The notes: generated by a model from the sequence alone, not told the origin. Positions 21,245 to 31,751 are shown, numbered from the stretch's first letter. The stretch is 64,000 bases of DNA from Microbacteriaceae bacterium (GCA_027491295.1 JAIXWK010000002.1:494032-558031); one strand, 5' to 3'. Program-made: numbers and translations.

Positions 21245-22108
21245 ATGAGTGAACCCGCTGGTCTTGCTGGCGGGTTTTCTCGTTTCCGGGTTGACTTCGC
21301 CTACGACGGCACTGACTTCAACGGTTGGGCAAAACAGCCAAGGCTTCGAACCGTCCAGGGCGATTTGCTAAAGGTGCTGGAGCAGATTTTTGGGCCAACC
21401 GAAAACGATTTTGGGATGCGTATCGCAGGTCGCACCGATGCCGGTGTCCACGCCGATCACCAGGTTTGTCACTTTGACCTCTCACCTGAGCAGAAAAAGC
21501 GCCTTGGGAGAACCCCACTTACCGCTAGAAGACTAAACAACCTGCTACCAGCGGACATTGCGGTTCACAGCATCGCGCCTGCGGCCGATGGCTTTGATGC
21601 CAGATTTTCGGCGATTGGTCGCAGCTACAAGTATTTGATTACCGACGGATCTTGCAAGCCAAATCCAAAGCGCGCGAGATATGCCTTGAGCGTGAAAAAA
21701 GAGCTTGATGTTGATTTGATGCAGCAGGGCACCAAATTGTTGGTCGGTCTTCGGGATTTTGGTGCCTTTTGCAAGCCTCGCGAGGGTGCAACCACCATTC
21801 GAGACCTGCGCACCCTCAGCGTCACAAGACTTCCGGATAACGCCATTGAAGTCTTTTTGGAAGCCGATGCTTTCTGCCACAACATGGTCAGGGCAATCGT
21901 CGGATCCTTGATAGCAGTTGGAGAAAAGCGTCAGAGCCTGGCCGAACTCAAAGCCATGCAGGAGTCGGCTGTTCGAGGCGCAAAAGTCAAGGTAATCGCC
22001 CCTAGAGGGCTAACTTTGGATGCAATTTCATACCCGAGTGATGAGAAATTGGGCGAACAGGCTCAGCGCGCTAGAAGAAGGCGCACTGCAGAGGAAATAT
22101 CTGTTTGA
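21245..22108 (+). CDS. truA: tRNA pseudouridine(38-40) synthase TruA
   Basis: VDFAYDGTDFNGWAKQPRLRTVQG, GRTDAGVHADHQVCHF; start trimmed to MSEPAGLAGG. Confidence 0.95.
   Translation: MSEPAGLAGGFSRFRVDFAYDGTDFNGWAKQPRLRTVQGDLLKVLEQIFGPTENDFGMRIAGRTDAGVHADHQVCHFDLSPEQKKRLGRTPLTARRLNNLLPADIAVHSIAPAADGFDARFSAIGRSYKYLITDGSCKPNPKRARYALSVKKELDVDLMQQGTKLLVGLRDFGAFCKPREGATTIRDLRTLSVTRLPDNAIEVFLEADAFCHNMVRAIVGSLIAVGEKRQSLAELKAMQESAVRGAKVKVIAPRGLTLDAISYPSDEKLGEQAQRARRRRTAEEISV
21251..21280 (+). terminator. Terminator-like hairpin inside the first codons of truA
   Basis: AACCCGC-TGGTCTTGCTG-GCGGGTT followed by TTCT, 17 nt past the rplQ stop. Confidence 0.55.
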
Positions 22109-22113
22109 CCTAA

Positions 22114-22159
22114 GGCTAATTAGTCCCCTAGAATTAGCCCTTGGTTCGGCTCTGCCGAA
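22114..22159 (+). promoter_or_regulatory. Two tandem hairpins upstream of rplM
   Basis: GGCTAATT-N10-AATTAGCC (22114-22139) and TTCGGC-TCT-GCCGAA (22145-22159). Confidence 0.5.
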
Positions 22160-22220
22160 AGGGTTTGAAACCGCGATACTGATGCGGAATCACACATAAG
22201 AAACTAAGAGGTAATTTAGC

Positions 22221-22664
22221 GTGCGTACTTATTCGCCAAAGGCCAGCGAGCTGTCCCACGAGTGGTTCATCATTGACGCCACCGACGTGGTTTTGGGTCG
22301 CCTAGCTTCTCACGCCGCAGTTTTGCTGCGCGGAAAGCACAAGCCAACCTTTGCTGCTCACATGGACAACGGTGACTTCGTCATCATCATCAACGCGGAG
22401 AAGGTTGCTCTAACCGGTTCTAAGTTGGCCCAGAAGAAGGCTTACCGTCACTCTGGTTACCCAGGTGGTCTAACCGCTACCACTTACTCTGAGCTTTTAG
22501 AGAAGAACCCAGAGCGTGCAGTTGAGAAGGCGATCCGCGGCATGTTGCCAAAGAACACCCTTGGTGACCAGCAGCTCTCCAAGCTAAAGGTTTATAAGGG
22601 CGCTGTCCACCCACACGTTGCACAGCAGCCAAAGCCATTCGTCATTGACCAGATTGCCCAGTAA
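22221..22664 (+). CDS. rplM: 50S ribosomal protein L13
   Basis: [33 protein letters not shown] start. Confidence 0.97.
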   Translation: MRTYSPKASELSHEWFIIDATDVVLGRLASHAAVLLRGKHKPTFAAHMDNGDFVIIINAEKVALTGSKLAQKKAYRHSGYPGGLTATTYSELLEKNPERAVEKAIRGMLPKNTLGDQQLSKLKVYKGAVHPHVAQQPKPFVIDQIAQ

Positions 22665-22674
22665 GGAATACCAA

Positions 22675-23178
22675 TTGGCTGAGAAAATCGTCGCAGAAGT
22701 TGCAGAAGTCGCAGAAGAGGCAGTAGTAGAGACCTCTTACACCACCGAGAGTGCTCCTGAGAAGCCTGTGCGCTCTCGTGGCAACCTGACTCAGAATGGC
22801 GCTGGCACTGGCCGTCGCAAGGAGGCAGTTGCTCGCGTTCGCCTAATCCCAGGTACTGGCACGATCACCGTGAATGGTCGCACCCTAGAGGACTACTTCC
22901 CAAACAAGCTGCACCAGCAGCTAATCACCGACCCATTCAAGGTGCTAGAGCTACAGGGCGCATACGACGTCATCTCTCGCATCGATGGTGGCGGTATCGC
23001 TGGTCAGGCTGGAGCACTTCGTCTAGGCATCTCTCGCGCACTGAACGAGATTGACACCGACAACAACCGCGCTGCTTTGAAGAAGGCTGGCTTCCTCCGC
23101 CGTGACTCTCGAATCATTGAGAGCAAGAAGGCCGGTTTGAAGAAGGCCCGCAAAGCTTCTCAGTTCTCAAAGCGCTAA
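22675..23178 (+). CDS. rpsI: 30S ribosomal protein S9 with acidic N-terminal extension
   Basis: [32 protein letters not shown]...; TTG start, [19 protein letters not shown] extension. Confidence 0.95.
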   Translation: MAEKIVAEVAEVAEEAVVETSYTTESAPEKPVRSRGNLTQNGAGTGRRKEAVARVRLIPGTGTITVNGRTLEDYFPNKLHQQLITDPFKVLELQGAYDVISRIDGGGIAGQAGALRLGISRALNEIDTDNNRAALKKAGFLRRDSRIIESKKAGLKKARKASQFSKR

Positions 23179-23193
23179 AGATACGCTTCTGCC

Positions 23194-24537
23194 ATGGGCA
23201 GGCTATTTGGCACTGACGGTGTTCGCGGAACCGCGAACAAAGAAATCACTGCAGAATTCACGCTTCGTTTGGCGCAGGCTGCTGCCCTGGTTTTGGGTGC
23301 AGATGCCAGAAAGCGCGGCGATCGCCCAAGAGCAGTTATTGCTCACGACCCAAGAATCTCAAGTGACTTTATTTCGGCTGCCGTCGCAGCAGGACTAGCC
23401 TCATCCGGCGTTGACGTCTTTGACGCGGGAGTAGTCCCAACCCCGGCAGCGGCTTATCTAACAGCTGACATAGGTGCCGATTTTGGTGTCATGATTTCGG
23501 CCAGTCACAACTCTGCACCTGACAACGGCATTAAGTTCTTTGCACGCGGCGGTCACAAGTTGGCAGATGCCACCGAAGACCAAATTGCCGAGGCCATGGG
23601 CCAGGCCCTAACCCCAATTGGGTCTGAAGTTGGTCGAGTAACTAGGTTCTCAGACGCCGAAGACCGCTACATCATTCACCTGCTTGGCACGCTACCGAAT
23701 CGCCTTGACGGCTTGAAGATTGTGCTGGACTGTGCTCACGGTGCAGCGAGTGCTATTTCTCCGCAGATTTTCTCCGACGCCGGAGCCAAGGTAATCGTTA
23801 TCGGTGCCGATCCGGATGGCAACAACATCAACTCCGGATACGGCTCCACCCACCTCTCCGCGCTGCAGGCTGCAGTTATCAGCCACAAGGCTGACCTCGG
23901 TATCGCACACGATGGTGATGCTGATCGCTGCTTAGCGGTTGATCACACCGGCGCAATTGTGGATGGCGATCACCTGATGACCATTTTGGCTTTGGCACTT
24001 CGCGAAACCGGAAGCCTGGCTAGAAACACCCTGGTCACTACGGTGATGTCGAACCTGGGACTAAAGGTTGCAATGCGTGGCGCTGGAATCGACATCGTCG
24101 AGACCAGTGTTGGCGACCGCTACGTTCTTGAGGCAATGCGCGAGGGCGGCTACTCACTAGGTGGCGAGCAGTCCGGGCACGTGATTTTTGCACAGTACGC
24201 AACCACCGGCGATGGCGTGCTAACCGGATTGCACATCGCTGCCAAGGTGGCATCCTCTGGGCAAACCCTGCGTGAGCTGGCTGCAGTTATGCCTAATTTC
24301 CCACAGGTTTTGATTAATGTCCCAGGGGTAGACAAGACCAAGTTGAGCACCGACGAAGAGCTAAAGCAGTTGGTTGCAGCCGCAGAAGCTGAGCTTGGTG
24401 ACAACGGGCGCGTGCTCCTTCGTGCATCTGGCACGGAGTCCTTGGTTCGCGTAATGGTGGAGGCTCAAGATCAGGGCACCGCGCAGAGCTGGGCCGAGAG
24501 AATCGCACTCGCTGTTGAGCGCAGGCTCGGGCTTTAG
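23194..24537 (+). CDS. glmM: Phosphoglucosamine mutase
   Basis: [36 protein letters not shown]. Confidence 0.97.
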   Translation: MGRLFGTDGVRGTANKEITAEFTLRLAQAAALVLGADARKRGDRPRAVIAHDPRISSDFISAAVAAGLASSGVDVFDAGVVPTPAAAYLTADIGADFGVMISASHNSAPDNGIKFFARGGHKLADATEDQIAEAMGQALTPIGSEVGRVTRFSDAEDRYIIHLLGTLPNRLDGLKIVLDCAHGAASAISPQIFSDAGAKVIVIGADPDGNNINSGYGSTHLSALQAAVISHKADLGIAHDGDADRCLAVDHTGAIVDGDHLMTILALALRETGSLARNTLVTTVMSNLGLKVAMRGAGIDIVETSVGDRYVLEAMREGGYSLGGEQSGHVIFAQYATTGDGVLTGLHIAAKVASSGQTLRELAAVMPNFPQVLINVPGVDKTKLSTDEELKQLVAAAEAELGDNGRVLLRASGTESLVRVMVEAQDQGTAQSWAERIALAVERRLGL

Positions 24538-24538
24538 G

Positions 24539-25486
24539 TTAGATCTTCCTAAGAAGAACCTGCTGGACGCGGTGTTCATCGCCTTTTTGCATCACTAACT
24601 TCGCACGTGACCTAGTTGGTTCGATGTTCTCGCGCAAATTCGGGAGGTTAATGTCCTGCCAAAAACCCTTTGCTCGCTCGGTTGCCTGATCCAGGTTCAG
24701 CTCTTTGGTTAGCTGGTGAAAGTAGGAGCGTGGGTTGGTAAAGGCGCTGGTCCAAAGCTGCAAAAAGCGCGACAGGTACCACCTCTCAATGGTCTTAGGA
24801 TTCGCGTCGATGTAAATCGTGAAATCAAAGAAATCACTCAGTGCCAACTCTTGGCCGATTGCCGGCGGCTGCAAAACATTTAGACCCTCGAGAATCAAAA
24901 CATCCGGAGTTCTAACCTCTTCAAATTCACCATCGACAATGTCGTAAGACAGGTGGGAGTAAACCGGCGCGGTTACGCTCTCGACGCCGGATTTCACATC
25001 GCTTACAAACTTTAGAAGGCGCTTGCGGTCGTAGCTCTCCGGGAAACCTTTGCGATCCAAAATCCCTCGGCGCTCAAGCTCAGCATTTGGATATAGGAAG
25101 CCGTCGGTGGTTACCAGTTCGACACTCGGGGTTCCCTCCCAGCGCGACATCAGTTCCTTTAGAAGCCTTGCGACTGTGGATTTACCAACCGCTACCGAAC
25201 CTGCGATGCCAATAATGAAGGGGGTTTTAGCGGATCTTGCGCCCATAAAATCTGATGCTGCGGAGTGAAGTTTTTGTGTTTGGTTGGCGTGCAGTGAGAG
25301 CAGGTGGGAAACCGGAAGGTAGACCTCTTCCACTTCTTTCATGTCCAGAAAATCGCCGAGGCTCTTGAGGTTTGTAAGCTCTTTTTCGGTGAGCGGCAAC
25401 TGAGTATTTTTGCCAAGTTCAGCCCAGTCTGCTCGCTCAATTGCGAGGTATGGAGAAAGCTCCCCAAGGACCTGTGCTGCGCTCAT
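24539..25486 (-). CDS. coaA: Type I pantothenate kinase
   Basis: FIIGIAGSVAVGKSTVARLLKELM, YDRKRLLKFVSDVKSG. Confidence 0.96.
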   Translation of the reverse strand: MSAAQVLGELSPYLAIERADWAELGKNTQLPLTEKELTNLKSLGDFLDMKEVEEVYLPVSHLLSLHANQTQKLHSAASDFMGARSAKTPFIIGIAGSVAVGKSTVARLLKELMSRWEGTPSVELVTTDGFLYPNAELERRGILDRKGFPESYDRKRLLKFVSDVKSGVESVTAPVYSHLSYDIVDGEFEEVRTPDVLILEGLNVLQPPAIGQELALSDFFDFTIYIDANPKTIERWYLSRFLQLWTSAFTNPRSYFHQLTKELNLDQATERAKGFWQDINLPNLRENIEPTRSRAKLVMQKGDEHRVQQVLLRKI

Positions 25487-25516
25487 AATTGGCTATTCTG
25501 CCGTAGATTAGTAGTC

Positions 25517-27367
25517 ATGTGTGGAATCGTCGGCTATGTAGGGCCGGGGTCAACACTCGATGTACTTCTTGGAGGCCTCAAGCGCCTGGAATATCGAGGC
25601 TATGACTCCGCTGGTATTTCTGTAATTGACCCAGATTTGGGTCTGCAGACGCGTAAGCGCGCTGGCAAATTGCAGGTGCTGGTCGATTACCTAAAGGAGT
25701 CTCCACTGGAAGATGCCCACATCGGCATTGGACACACCCGCTGGGCAACTCACGGCGCTCCTACCGATGGCAATGCCCACCCGCACCTTGGTGGCGATGG
25801 CCTAAAGCTTTCCCTTATTCACAACGGCATCATCGAAAACTTCTCCGAGCTAAAAGCTGAGCTTTTGTCCCAGGGAGTGAAGTTTGCCTCTGAGACCGAC
25901 TCCGAGGTAGCAGCTCACCTAGTGGCTCGCGCATATGAAGAAACCAAGGATCTGAAAGCGGCTTTTGTTTCGGTGGTAAACCGATTGCACGGAGCTTTCA
26001 CACTGCTTTGCATTCACGAGGATTACAAGGACCTCATCCTTGCTGCTCGCAGAAACTCTCCGCTGGTGATTGGACTCGGCGTCAACGAGAACTTCCTCGG
26101 AAGCGATGTTGCAGCCTTTGTTGAACACACCAAGCGAGCAGTTTCGGTAGGTCAAGACCAGATTGTTGAACTAAGAAGCGACTCGGTAAAGATTTCAACT
26201 TTCCATGGCGAGAGCGTGGAGTTAGAGGAATTCACTGTCGATTGGGATGCCACCAGCGCATCCAAGGGCGGTTGGCCATCGTTTATGGCCAAAGAGATTG
26301 CCGACCAACCACAGGCGGTTGGCGACACCCTGATGGGCCGCCTGGATTCTGACGGCCGGGTAAAGCTCGATGAATTTGCGGGGCTGGAAAAACTCTCCGA
26401 GGTAACTCGCATCATCATCACCGCCTGCGGCACCGCCGCCTATGCCGGTGAAGTGGCTAAGTACGCAATTGAGAAGTGGGCCAAGATTCCAGTGAGTGTT
26501 GAGCTAGCGCATGAATTCCGCTACCGCGATCCAGTCATTGATGAAAACACTTTGATCCTGGCGATTAGCCAGTCTGGCGAGACCATGGACACTCTGATGG
26601 CGATTCGCTACGCCAAGGAAAAGGGCGCGAAGGTCCTGAGTATCTGCAACACCCAGGGTGCAACTCTGGCTCGTGAATCGGATGCAACCATCTACACCCA
26701 TGCAGGTCCTGAGGTTGCAGTGGCATCCACCAAAGCCTTCACCGCGCAGATCACCGCTGGCCTGCTAGTTGCGCTTTCGCTTGGCTGGTTGCGCAAAGCG
26801 CTGCCAGAAGCAGAACTTACAGACTTGGGCAAGGAACTGCTAAAGCTTCCACGTCAGGTCAAGACCGTACTTGAGTCACTTGATCGCATGCGCGATCTTG
26901 GTCGCGAGTACTCCAACGCTAAGTCGGTGCTGTTCTTGGGCCGCAACGTTGGATACCCAATCTCGATGGAAGGCGCGCTAAAGCTCAAAGAGCTGGCCTA
27001 TATCCACGCTGAAGGTTTTGCAGCCGGGGAGCTCAAGCACGGTCCAATTGCGCTTATCGAAGCCGGCCAGCCAGTAATTGTTGTCGTGCCATCGCCTAAG
27101 GGCGAAGATTCACTGCACCCGAAGGTGATCTCGAATATTCAGGAGATTAAGGCTAGAGGCGCAAAGGTGATTGCAATCGCTGAGGCTGGCGATGAGCTAG
27201 TCGCTCAGTTTGCCGATGAGGTGTTTAGCATCCCTGCCTCTCACCCGATGATGGCAGCTGTGCTCTCAGTGATTCCTTTGCAGACCTTCGCGCTCGAACT
27301 TGCTTCAGCCAAGGGTCTGGATGTTGACCAGCCAAGAAACTTGGCAAAGAGCGTTACGGTCGAATAA
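25517..27367 (+). CDS. glmS: Glutamine-fructose-6-phosphate aminotransferase
   Basis: MCGIVGYVG N-terminal Cys nucleophile, SIS domains; ORF-track start 25304 is upstream read-through. Confidence 0.97.
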   Translation: MCGIVGYVGPGSTLDVLLGGLKRLEYRGYDSAGISVIDPDLGLQTRKRAGKLQVLVDYLKESPLEDAHIGIGHTRWATHGAPTDGNAHPHLGGDGLKLSLIHNGIIENFSELKAELLSQGVKFASETDSEVAAHLVARAYEETKDLKAAFVSVVNRLHGAFTLLCIHEDYKDLILAARRNSPLVIGLGVNENFLGSDVAAFVEHTKRAVSVGQDQIVELRSDSVKISTFHGESVELEEFTVDWDATSASKGGWPSFMAKEIADQPQAVGDTLMGRLDSDGRVKLDEFAGLEKLSEVTRIIITACGTAAYAGEVAKYAIEKWAKIPVSVELAHEFRYRDPVIDENTLILAISQSGETMDTLMAIRYAKEKGAKVLSICNTQGATLARESDATIYTHAGPEVAVASTKAFTAQITAGLLVALSLGWLRKALPEAELTDLGKELLKLPRQVKTVLESLDRMRDLGREYSNAKSVLFLGRNVGYPISMEGALKLKELAYIHAEGFAAGELKHGPIALIEAGQPVIVVVPSPKGEDSLHPKVISNIQEIKARGAKVIAIAEAGDELVAQFADEVFSIPASHPMMAAVLSVIPLQTFALELASAKGLDVDQPRNLAKSVTVE

Positions 27368-27721
27368 GTGATCTACGGGGTCGGCACTGACCTTTGCTCA
27401 GTGGTGCGCATGGCCGATTCGTTGGCGCGGACTCCTAATCTCAAAGAGCGACTTTTCCACCCAAACGAGTATTCACTTGCCAACTCATCCCTGGCTGCCA
27501 GGTTTGCTGCCAAAGAGGCCCTTGCCAAAGCATTGGGTGACCCAAAACTTTTGAGTTGGTCAGAGATTGAAATCGTGAAAGATGATTTGGGTAAACCAAG
27601 CATTCAACTGCATGGTCTTACTAAGCAGCGAGTAGAGACCCTCGGCATCACAGCTATTCAGCTTTCACTAACGCATGAGCAAGAACTTGCGTCTGCCTTT
27701 GTTGTGTTGGAGGCTAACTAG
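27368..27721 (+). CDS. acpS: Holo-[acyl-carrier-protein] synthase
   Basis: IYGVGTDLCSVVRM, LAARFAAKEALAKALG; GTG start. Confidence 0.95.
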   Translation: MIYGVGTDLCSVVRMADSLARTPNLKERLFHPNEYSLANSSLAARFAAKEALAKALGDPKLLSWSEIEIVKDDLGKPSIQLHGLTKQRVETLGITAIQLSLTHEQELASAFVVLEAN

Positions 27722-28783
27722 ATGCGCGAAATTCAAGTGGACCTAGCCAAGATACAGAGCAACTATCGAACGCTCAAGGCACTTGTCGCTCCCAGTGAGG
27801 TGATGGCTGTTGTAAAGGCAAATGGCTACGGTCACGGCATGCACGAGGTTGCGCAGGCTCTGGAAGAAATCTCAGTAGATGCACTCGGGGTTGCTGACTT
27901 AGACGAGGCAATCGCGCTGCGCGCAGCCGGCATCAAGTCTCGCTTGATGTGCTGGATCCTCAGTGCTGACGATGATTTTCAAATGGCTGCCGAGCAGGAC
28001 ATTGAGCTTGGAGTTTCTAACTTCGTAGTTTTGGAAGCGGCGCTTGCGGCCAAGGTCAAAACAATCCACATCAAGGTCGACACCGGTCTGGGGCGTGCTG
28101 GTTTTGCCAAGGCTCAGTGGGCAGAGGTCTTTGAGAAACTCTCCGGCAAGACCATCGGCCTGTTCTCCCACCTGGCTAACACCTCGGAGGAGGAAGACCT
28201 AGGCCAAGAGCAGCTGTTTTTGGAAGCCGAGACTCTGGCACTGGCTTCTGGGGTCAACATATCGCAGCGTCATCTGGCGGCAACCGCAGGAGCGATTAGC
28301 TACCCGAGTATGAGATACGAAATGGTGCGCGCTGGCATTGGGATTTACGGTCTAAACCCATGGGAAGACCGCGAATACGCGCAGTATCAGTTGCAACCTG
28401 CAATGCGAGCTGTGTCAGAGGTGGTAAATCTAAAGCGAGTGCCAGCCGGCCAGGGTGTTTCCTACGGATACCGGTATCGCACCGATCATGAGACCACTTT
28501 GGCGCTTGTGCCATTTGGATACTCCGAAGGCATGCCAAGAATTGCAGTTGGAGCAAAGGTTCTAATTGCAGGCAAGCAGTTTGAGGTTTCAGGCAGGGTG
28601 GCGATGGATCAGTTTGTCGTCGATATAGGTGACCACGAGGTGTCTCTTGGTGATGAGGTTGTGATCTTTGGAGATCCTGCGAAGGGCGAACCATCGGCTG
28701 AAGACCTTGGTGCATCCGCCGGGACAATCAACTATGAGGTTGTGACCCGGATTGGCGGAAGAGCAAAAAGGGTTTACCTCTAG
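27722..28783 (+). CDS. alr: Alanine racemase
   Basis: MAVVKANGYGHGMHEVAQ, IHIKVDTGLGRAGF. Confidence 0.96.
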   Translation: MREIQVDLAKIQSNYRTLKALVAPSEVMAVVKANGYGHGMHEVAQALEEISVDALGVADLDEAIALRAAGIKSRLMCWILSADDDFQMAAEQDIELGVSNFVVLEAALAAKVKTIHIKVDTGLGRAGFAKAQWAEVFEKLSGKTIGLFSHLANTSEEEDLGQEQLFLEAETLALASGVNISQRHLAATAGAISYPSMRYEMVRAGIGIYGLNPWEDREYAQYQLQPAMRAVSEVVNLKRVPAGQGVSYGYRYRTDHETTLALVPFGYSEGMPRIAVGAKVLIAGKQFEVSGRVAMDQFVVDIGDHEVSLGDEVVIFGDPAKGEPSAEDLGASAGTINYEVVTRIGGRAKRVYL

Positions 28784-28785
28784 GT

Positions 28786-29238
28786 ATGGAATTTAGAATT
28801 CAAGACCCAGAACATATGCACCTGCTTGGTTTAGCGATATCCAAAGCTCTTCGTGCTGGTGATTTGCTGTTGCTCAATGGCCCTTTGGGTGCTGGTAAAA
28901 CAACCCTGACCCGAGGAATCGGGGAGGGTCTTGGCGCTCAAGGAACCGTGCAGTCGCCAACCTTTGTTTTGGCAAGAACTCACAGAACTGCCGTTGGACC
29001 AAAGCTGGTTCACGTTGATGCTTACCGTTTGAATTCGGCGGTTGAGCTGGATGATCTAGATATCGATTTTGCTAATTCAATTGTTGTGGTCGAATGGGCT
29101 AGGGACTACGTCGATGGCATTGCTGACCACTTTTTGCAGGTCGATATCAATCGGGAGTCCGAGGACGAATCTCGCCTGGTGAATATTTCCGGAGTGGGCA
29201 AGCGTTGGGAAGGGGTGGAAATTGCTATTGGCAATTGA
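28786..29238 (+). CDS. tsaE: tRNA threonylcarbamoyladenosine biosynthesis ATPase TsaE
   Basis: LNGPLGAGKTTLTRGIGEGLG, VQSPTFVL, HVDAYRL. Confidence 0.94.
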   Translation: MEFRIQDPEHMHLLGLAISKALRAGDLLLLNGPLGAGKTTLTRGIGEGLGAQGTVQSPTFVLARTHRTAVGPKLVHVDAYRLNSAVELDDLDIDFANSIVVVEWARDYVDGIADHFLQVDINRESEDESRLVNISGVGKRWEGVEIAIGN

Positions 29239-29806
29239 TACCTCGGCCGGCACATCGACTGCAGTTTTCGAAGGGGAGAAACTTCTAGGTTTTGTCGAAT
29301 ACGACGACCCGTTTGGTCACGCTGAAAACATCGGCAATGCAATTGCAGAGGTTATGGCGAAAGCTGGCATCTCAGCCAGCGAAGTAACTGCGGTCGCGAT
29401 TGGTCGGGGACCTGCTCCCTACACCGGACTTCGAGTGGGAATGGCTGCCGGGGCTTCCTTTGCAATGGCACTGGGCATTCCGCTGCAGTCGATCATGAAC
29501 CTAGATGCCGTCGCACTTTCTCAAGGACAGGCCAAGATTTTGGTGTCCTCGGATGCCAAACGTAAAGAGCTTTTTGTCGCCACCTACGACCAAGGCAAAC
29601 GAGTCTTTGGGCCGGCCGTGCTCAAGCCCGAAGAGCTTGGCCAATTTGGAGGCTTTGCCCAGGTCGAAGGCAAATGCAATGCGGAGCTAGTTGGAAGGTA
29701 TGCACTCTGGGCGCAGGCTTCCGGCATCGATCTCAGCGACTCGTCAGCGCTTTATTTGAGATCACCAGATGTGGCCCCGTCAGCTGGAAAGCGGGTGACT
29801 GGCTAA
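29222..29806 (+). CDS. tsaB: tRNA threonylcarbamoyladenosine biosynthesis protein TsaB
   Basis: [36 protein letters not shown] start. Confidence 0.92.
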   Translation: MLLAIDTSAGTSTAVFEGEKLLGFVEYDDPFGHAENIGNAIAEVMAKAGISASEVTAVAIGRGPAPYTGLRVGMAAGASFAMALGIPLQSIMNLDAVALSQGQAKILVSSDAKRKELFVATYDQGKRVFGPAVLKPEELGQFGGFAQVEGKCNAELVGRYALWAQASGIDLSDSSALYLRSPDVAPSAGKRVTG

Positions 29807-31284
29807 TGGAGTTTTTGCAACTTGGCAAAGAGCACCTCACGACCGTGATGGATTTAGAGCAAAAACTATTTCCCGATGACGCATGGTCCTCGGCCAGCAT
29901 GGCTGCCGAGCTTTACGCTAGTCACACCTATTACCTAGGGATCTTTGATCCTGAATTGATTGGCTATGCCGGGCTCTCAACACCTGTGGGTTCATTGAGT
30001 TCGGATATCCAAACCATTGGTATTGCCGCTGACAAGCGTGGCCAAGGGCTTGGCCGCCAGCTTATGCAGCACTTGATCGCAAAGGCTACCCAGCTCGGTT
30101 CTGAGCAGCTGATGCTCGAGGTCAGGGCAGACAACCAAGCGGCGATCGCGCTTTACTTAGATTTAGGTTTTGTTCAGATTGATCTTAGAAAGCGCTACTA
30201 CCAACCTGCCGGCATCGACGCACTAATCATGCGCCTTGCGATCAGGCAGCCAATCGTGCTCGGCATCGAATCCACCTGCGATGAAACCGGAGTTGGCATC
30301 GTGCAGGGAAATCGACTGTTGGCTAATGCTCTTCACAGCTCCATGGACGAACATTCCAAATACGGTGGCGTGGTTCCAGAGGTTGCCGCGAGAGCGCACC
30401 TTGAGGCCATTAGACCAACCCTAGAAAAAGCCCTCGCAGAGGCCAAGCTTTCCATGACCGATATCGATGCAATTGCGGTTGCCAATGGACCTGGGTTGGC
30501 CGGTGCACTGATGGTTGGAATCGGTGCAGCCAAGGGTCTTGCCCTCGCCCACAACAAACCGCTCTATGCCGTAAATCACCTGGTCGGACATGTCGGCGCA
30601 GATGTTCTAGAGCGCGGAGCGGTTGAGCTCCCAACAATTGCGCTACTGGTATCCGGTGGGCACACCTCTTTGCTTTTGGTCAGGCACCTACTAAACGATG
30701 TTGAGCTTTTGGGAGAGACCATCGACGATGCTGCCGGAGAAGCATTCGACAAAGTTGCCAGGGTCTTGGGTTTGCCCTATCCGGGAGGTCCGCAAATCGA
30801 TAAGTTGGCCGCCGATGGGACTGCAAACATTCGTTTCCCCAGGGGACTTACGCTTCCAAAGGATATGGAGAAGCATCGCTATGACTTCTCGTTCTCCGGT
30901 CTCAAGACTGCGGTTGCAAGACATGTCGAGAAGTCTCAGGATGCCGGCGAAGAGTTTTCAAAGGCGGACGTCGCGGCGAGCTTCCGTGAGGCGGTTGTTG
31001 ATGTGTTACTGACAAAAGCGATCAATGCCTGCAAAGACTTTGGGGTAAATCGACTGCTTCTGGGTGGCGGCGTTGTGGCGAATGCCAGGCTTCGCGAAGA
31101 AGCACAAAAACGCTGTGATGCCAACGGCATCGAACTTCGAATTCCAAGATTCCAGCTCTGCACCGATAACGGTGCGATGATCGCAGCTTTGGGATCGCAG
31201 CTGGTGATGGCCGGACGTGAACCATCTGGAATGGGCTTTGGCTCTGAGTCCACGCTCGACGTCACCCAGGTTCAGACTCCCTAG
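29806..31284 (+). CDS. rimI-tsaD: RimI (N-acetyltransferase)-TsaD (Kae1-type) fusion protein
   Basis: GNAT motif [16 protein letters not shown]...[19 protein letters not shown] followed in frame by [16 protein letters not shown]...[16 protein letters not shown]. Confidence 0.93.
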   Translation: MEFLQLGKEHLTTVMDLEQKLFPDDAWSSASMAAELYASHTYYLGIFDPELIGYAGLSTPVGSLSSDIQTIGIAADKRGQGLGRQLMQHLIAKATQLGSEQLMLEVRADNQAAIALYLDLGFVQIDLRKRYYQPAGIDALIMRLAIRQPIVLGIESTCDETGVGIVQGNRLLANALHSSMDEHSKYGGVVPEVAARAHLEAIRPTLEKALAEAKLSMTDIDAIAVANGPGLAGALMVGIGAAKGLALAHNKPLYAVNHLVGHVGADVLERGAVELPTIALLVSGGHTSLLLVRHLLNDVELLGETIDDAAGEAFDKVARVLGLPYPGGPQIDKLAADGTANIRFPRGLTLPKDMEKHRYDFSFSGLKTAVARHVEKSQDAGEEFSKADVAASFREAVVDVLLTKAINACKDFGVNRLLLGGGVVANARLREEAQKRCDANGIELRIPRFQLCTDNGAMIAALGSQLVMAGREPSGMGFGSESTLDVTQVQTP

Positions 31285-31358
31285 AACCTCCCAGCTTTCC
31301 CCCAGCGTTCTATCACGATGACCTGCCAGTCTTTGGCTCTACCAACCAAAGGAAATAC

Positions 31359-31751
31359 ATGGCAGAAAAGAAATCAGAACCTCAGGCAGTTGCCGAGGAA
31401 GTTGTTGCTGCAGCGCCGGCAGGGAACAAGAAGTTTGACTGGGCGTCGCTCAACACCCTTTCAGTCGTCTCACTGGCAAGCGCAGTTAGCGTTGTGGGTG
31501 CGCTGGTAGCGGTAATCACCGGTCACATCGCGCTCAAGCAAATCAAGCAAACCGCAGAGGCTGGCCGAGCCTTGGCGCTAACTGGAGTTGTACTCGGTTA
31601 CATCCACCTAGCCGGCTGGATTCTTTTCGGAATCCTCGGGGTAATTGCCCAGGTGTTCCTATTCTCGGGCGGATTCGGACTCGATCACATGGGTCCAGAT
31701 TTCTATGAATTCGAGCGCGGAATGGGCGGCATGCACTTCGGTGACCGCTAA
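31359..31751 (+). CDS. DUF4190-like small membrane protein
   Basis: Two TM segments, HIALKQIKQTAEAGRALALTGVVLGYI. Confidence 0.75.
   Translation: MAEKKSEPQAVAEEVVAAAPAGNKKFDWASLNTLSVVSLASAVSVVGALVAVITGHIALKQIKQTAEAGRALALTGVVLGYIHLAGWILFGILGVIAQVFLFSGGFGLDHMGPDFYEFERGMGGMHFGDR

Noticed and set aside
25304-25516. N-terminal extension of the glmS ORF in the supplied track
   Set aside because: GlmS needs the N-terminal MCGIVGYVG (Cys nucleophile) start at 25517; upstream part lies antisense in coaA
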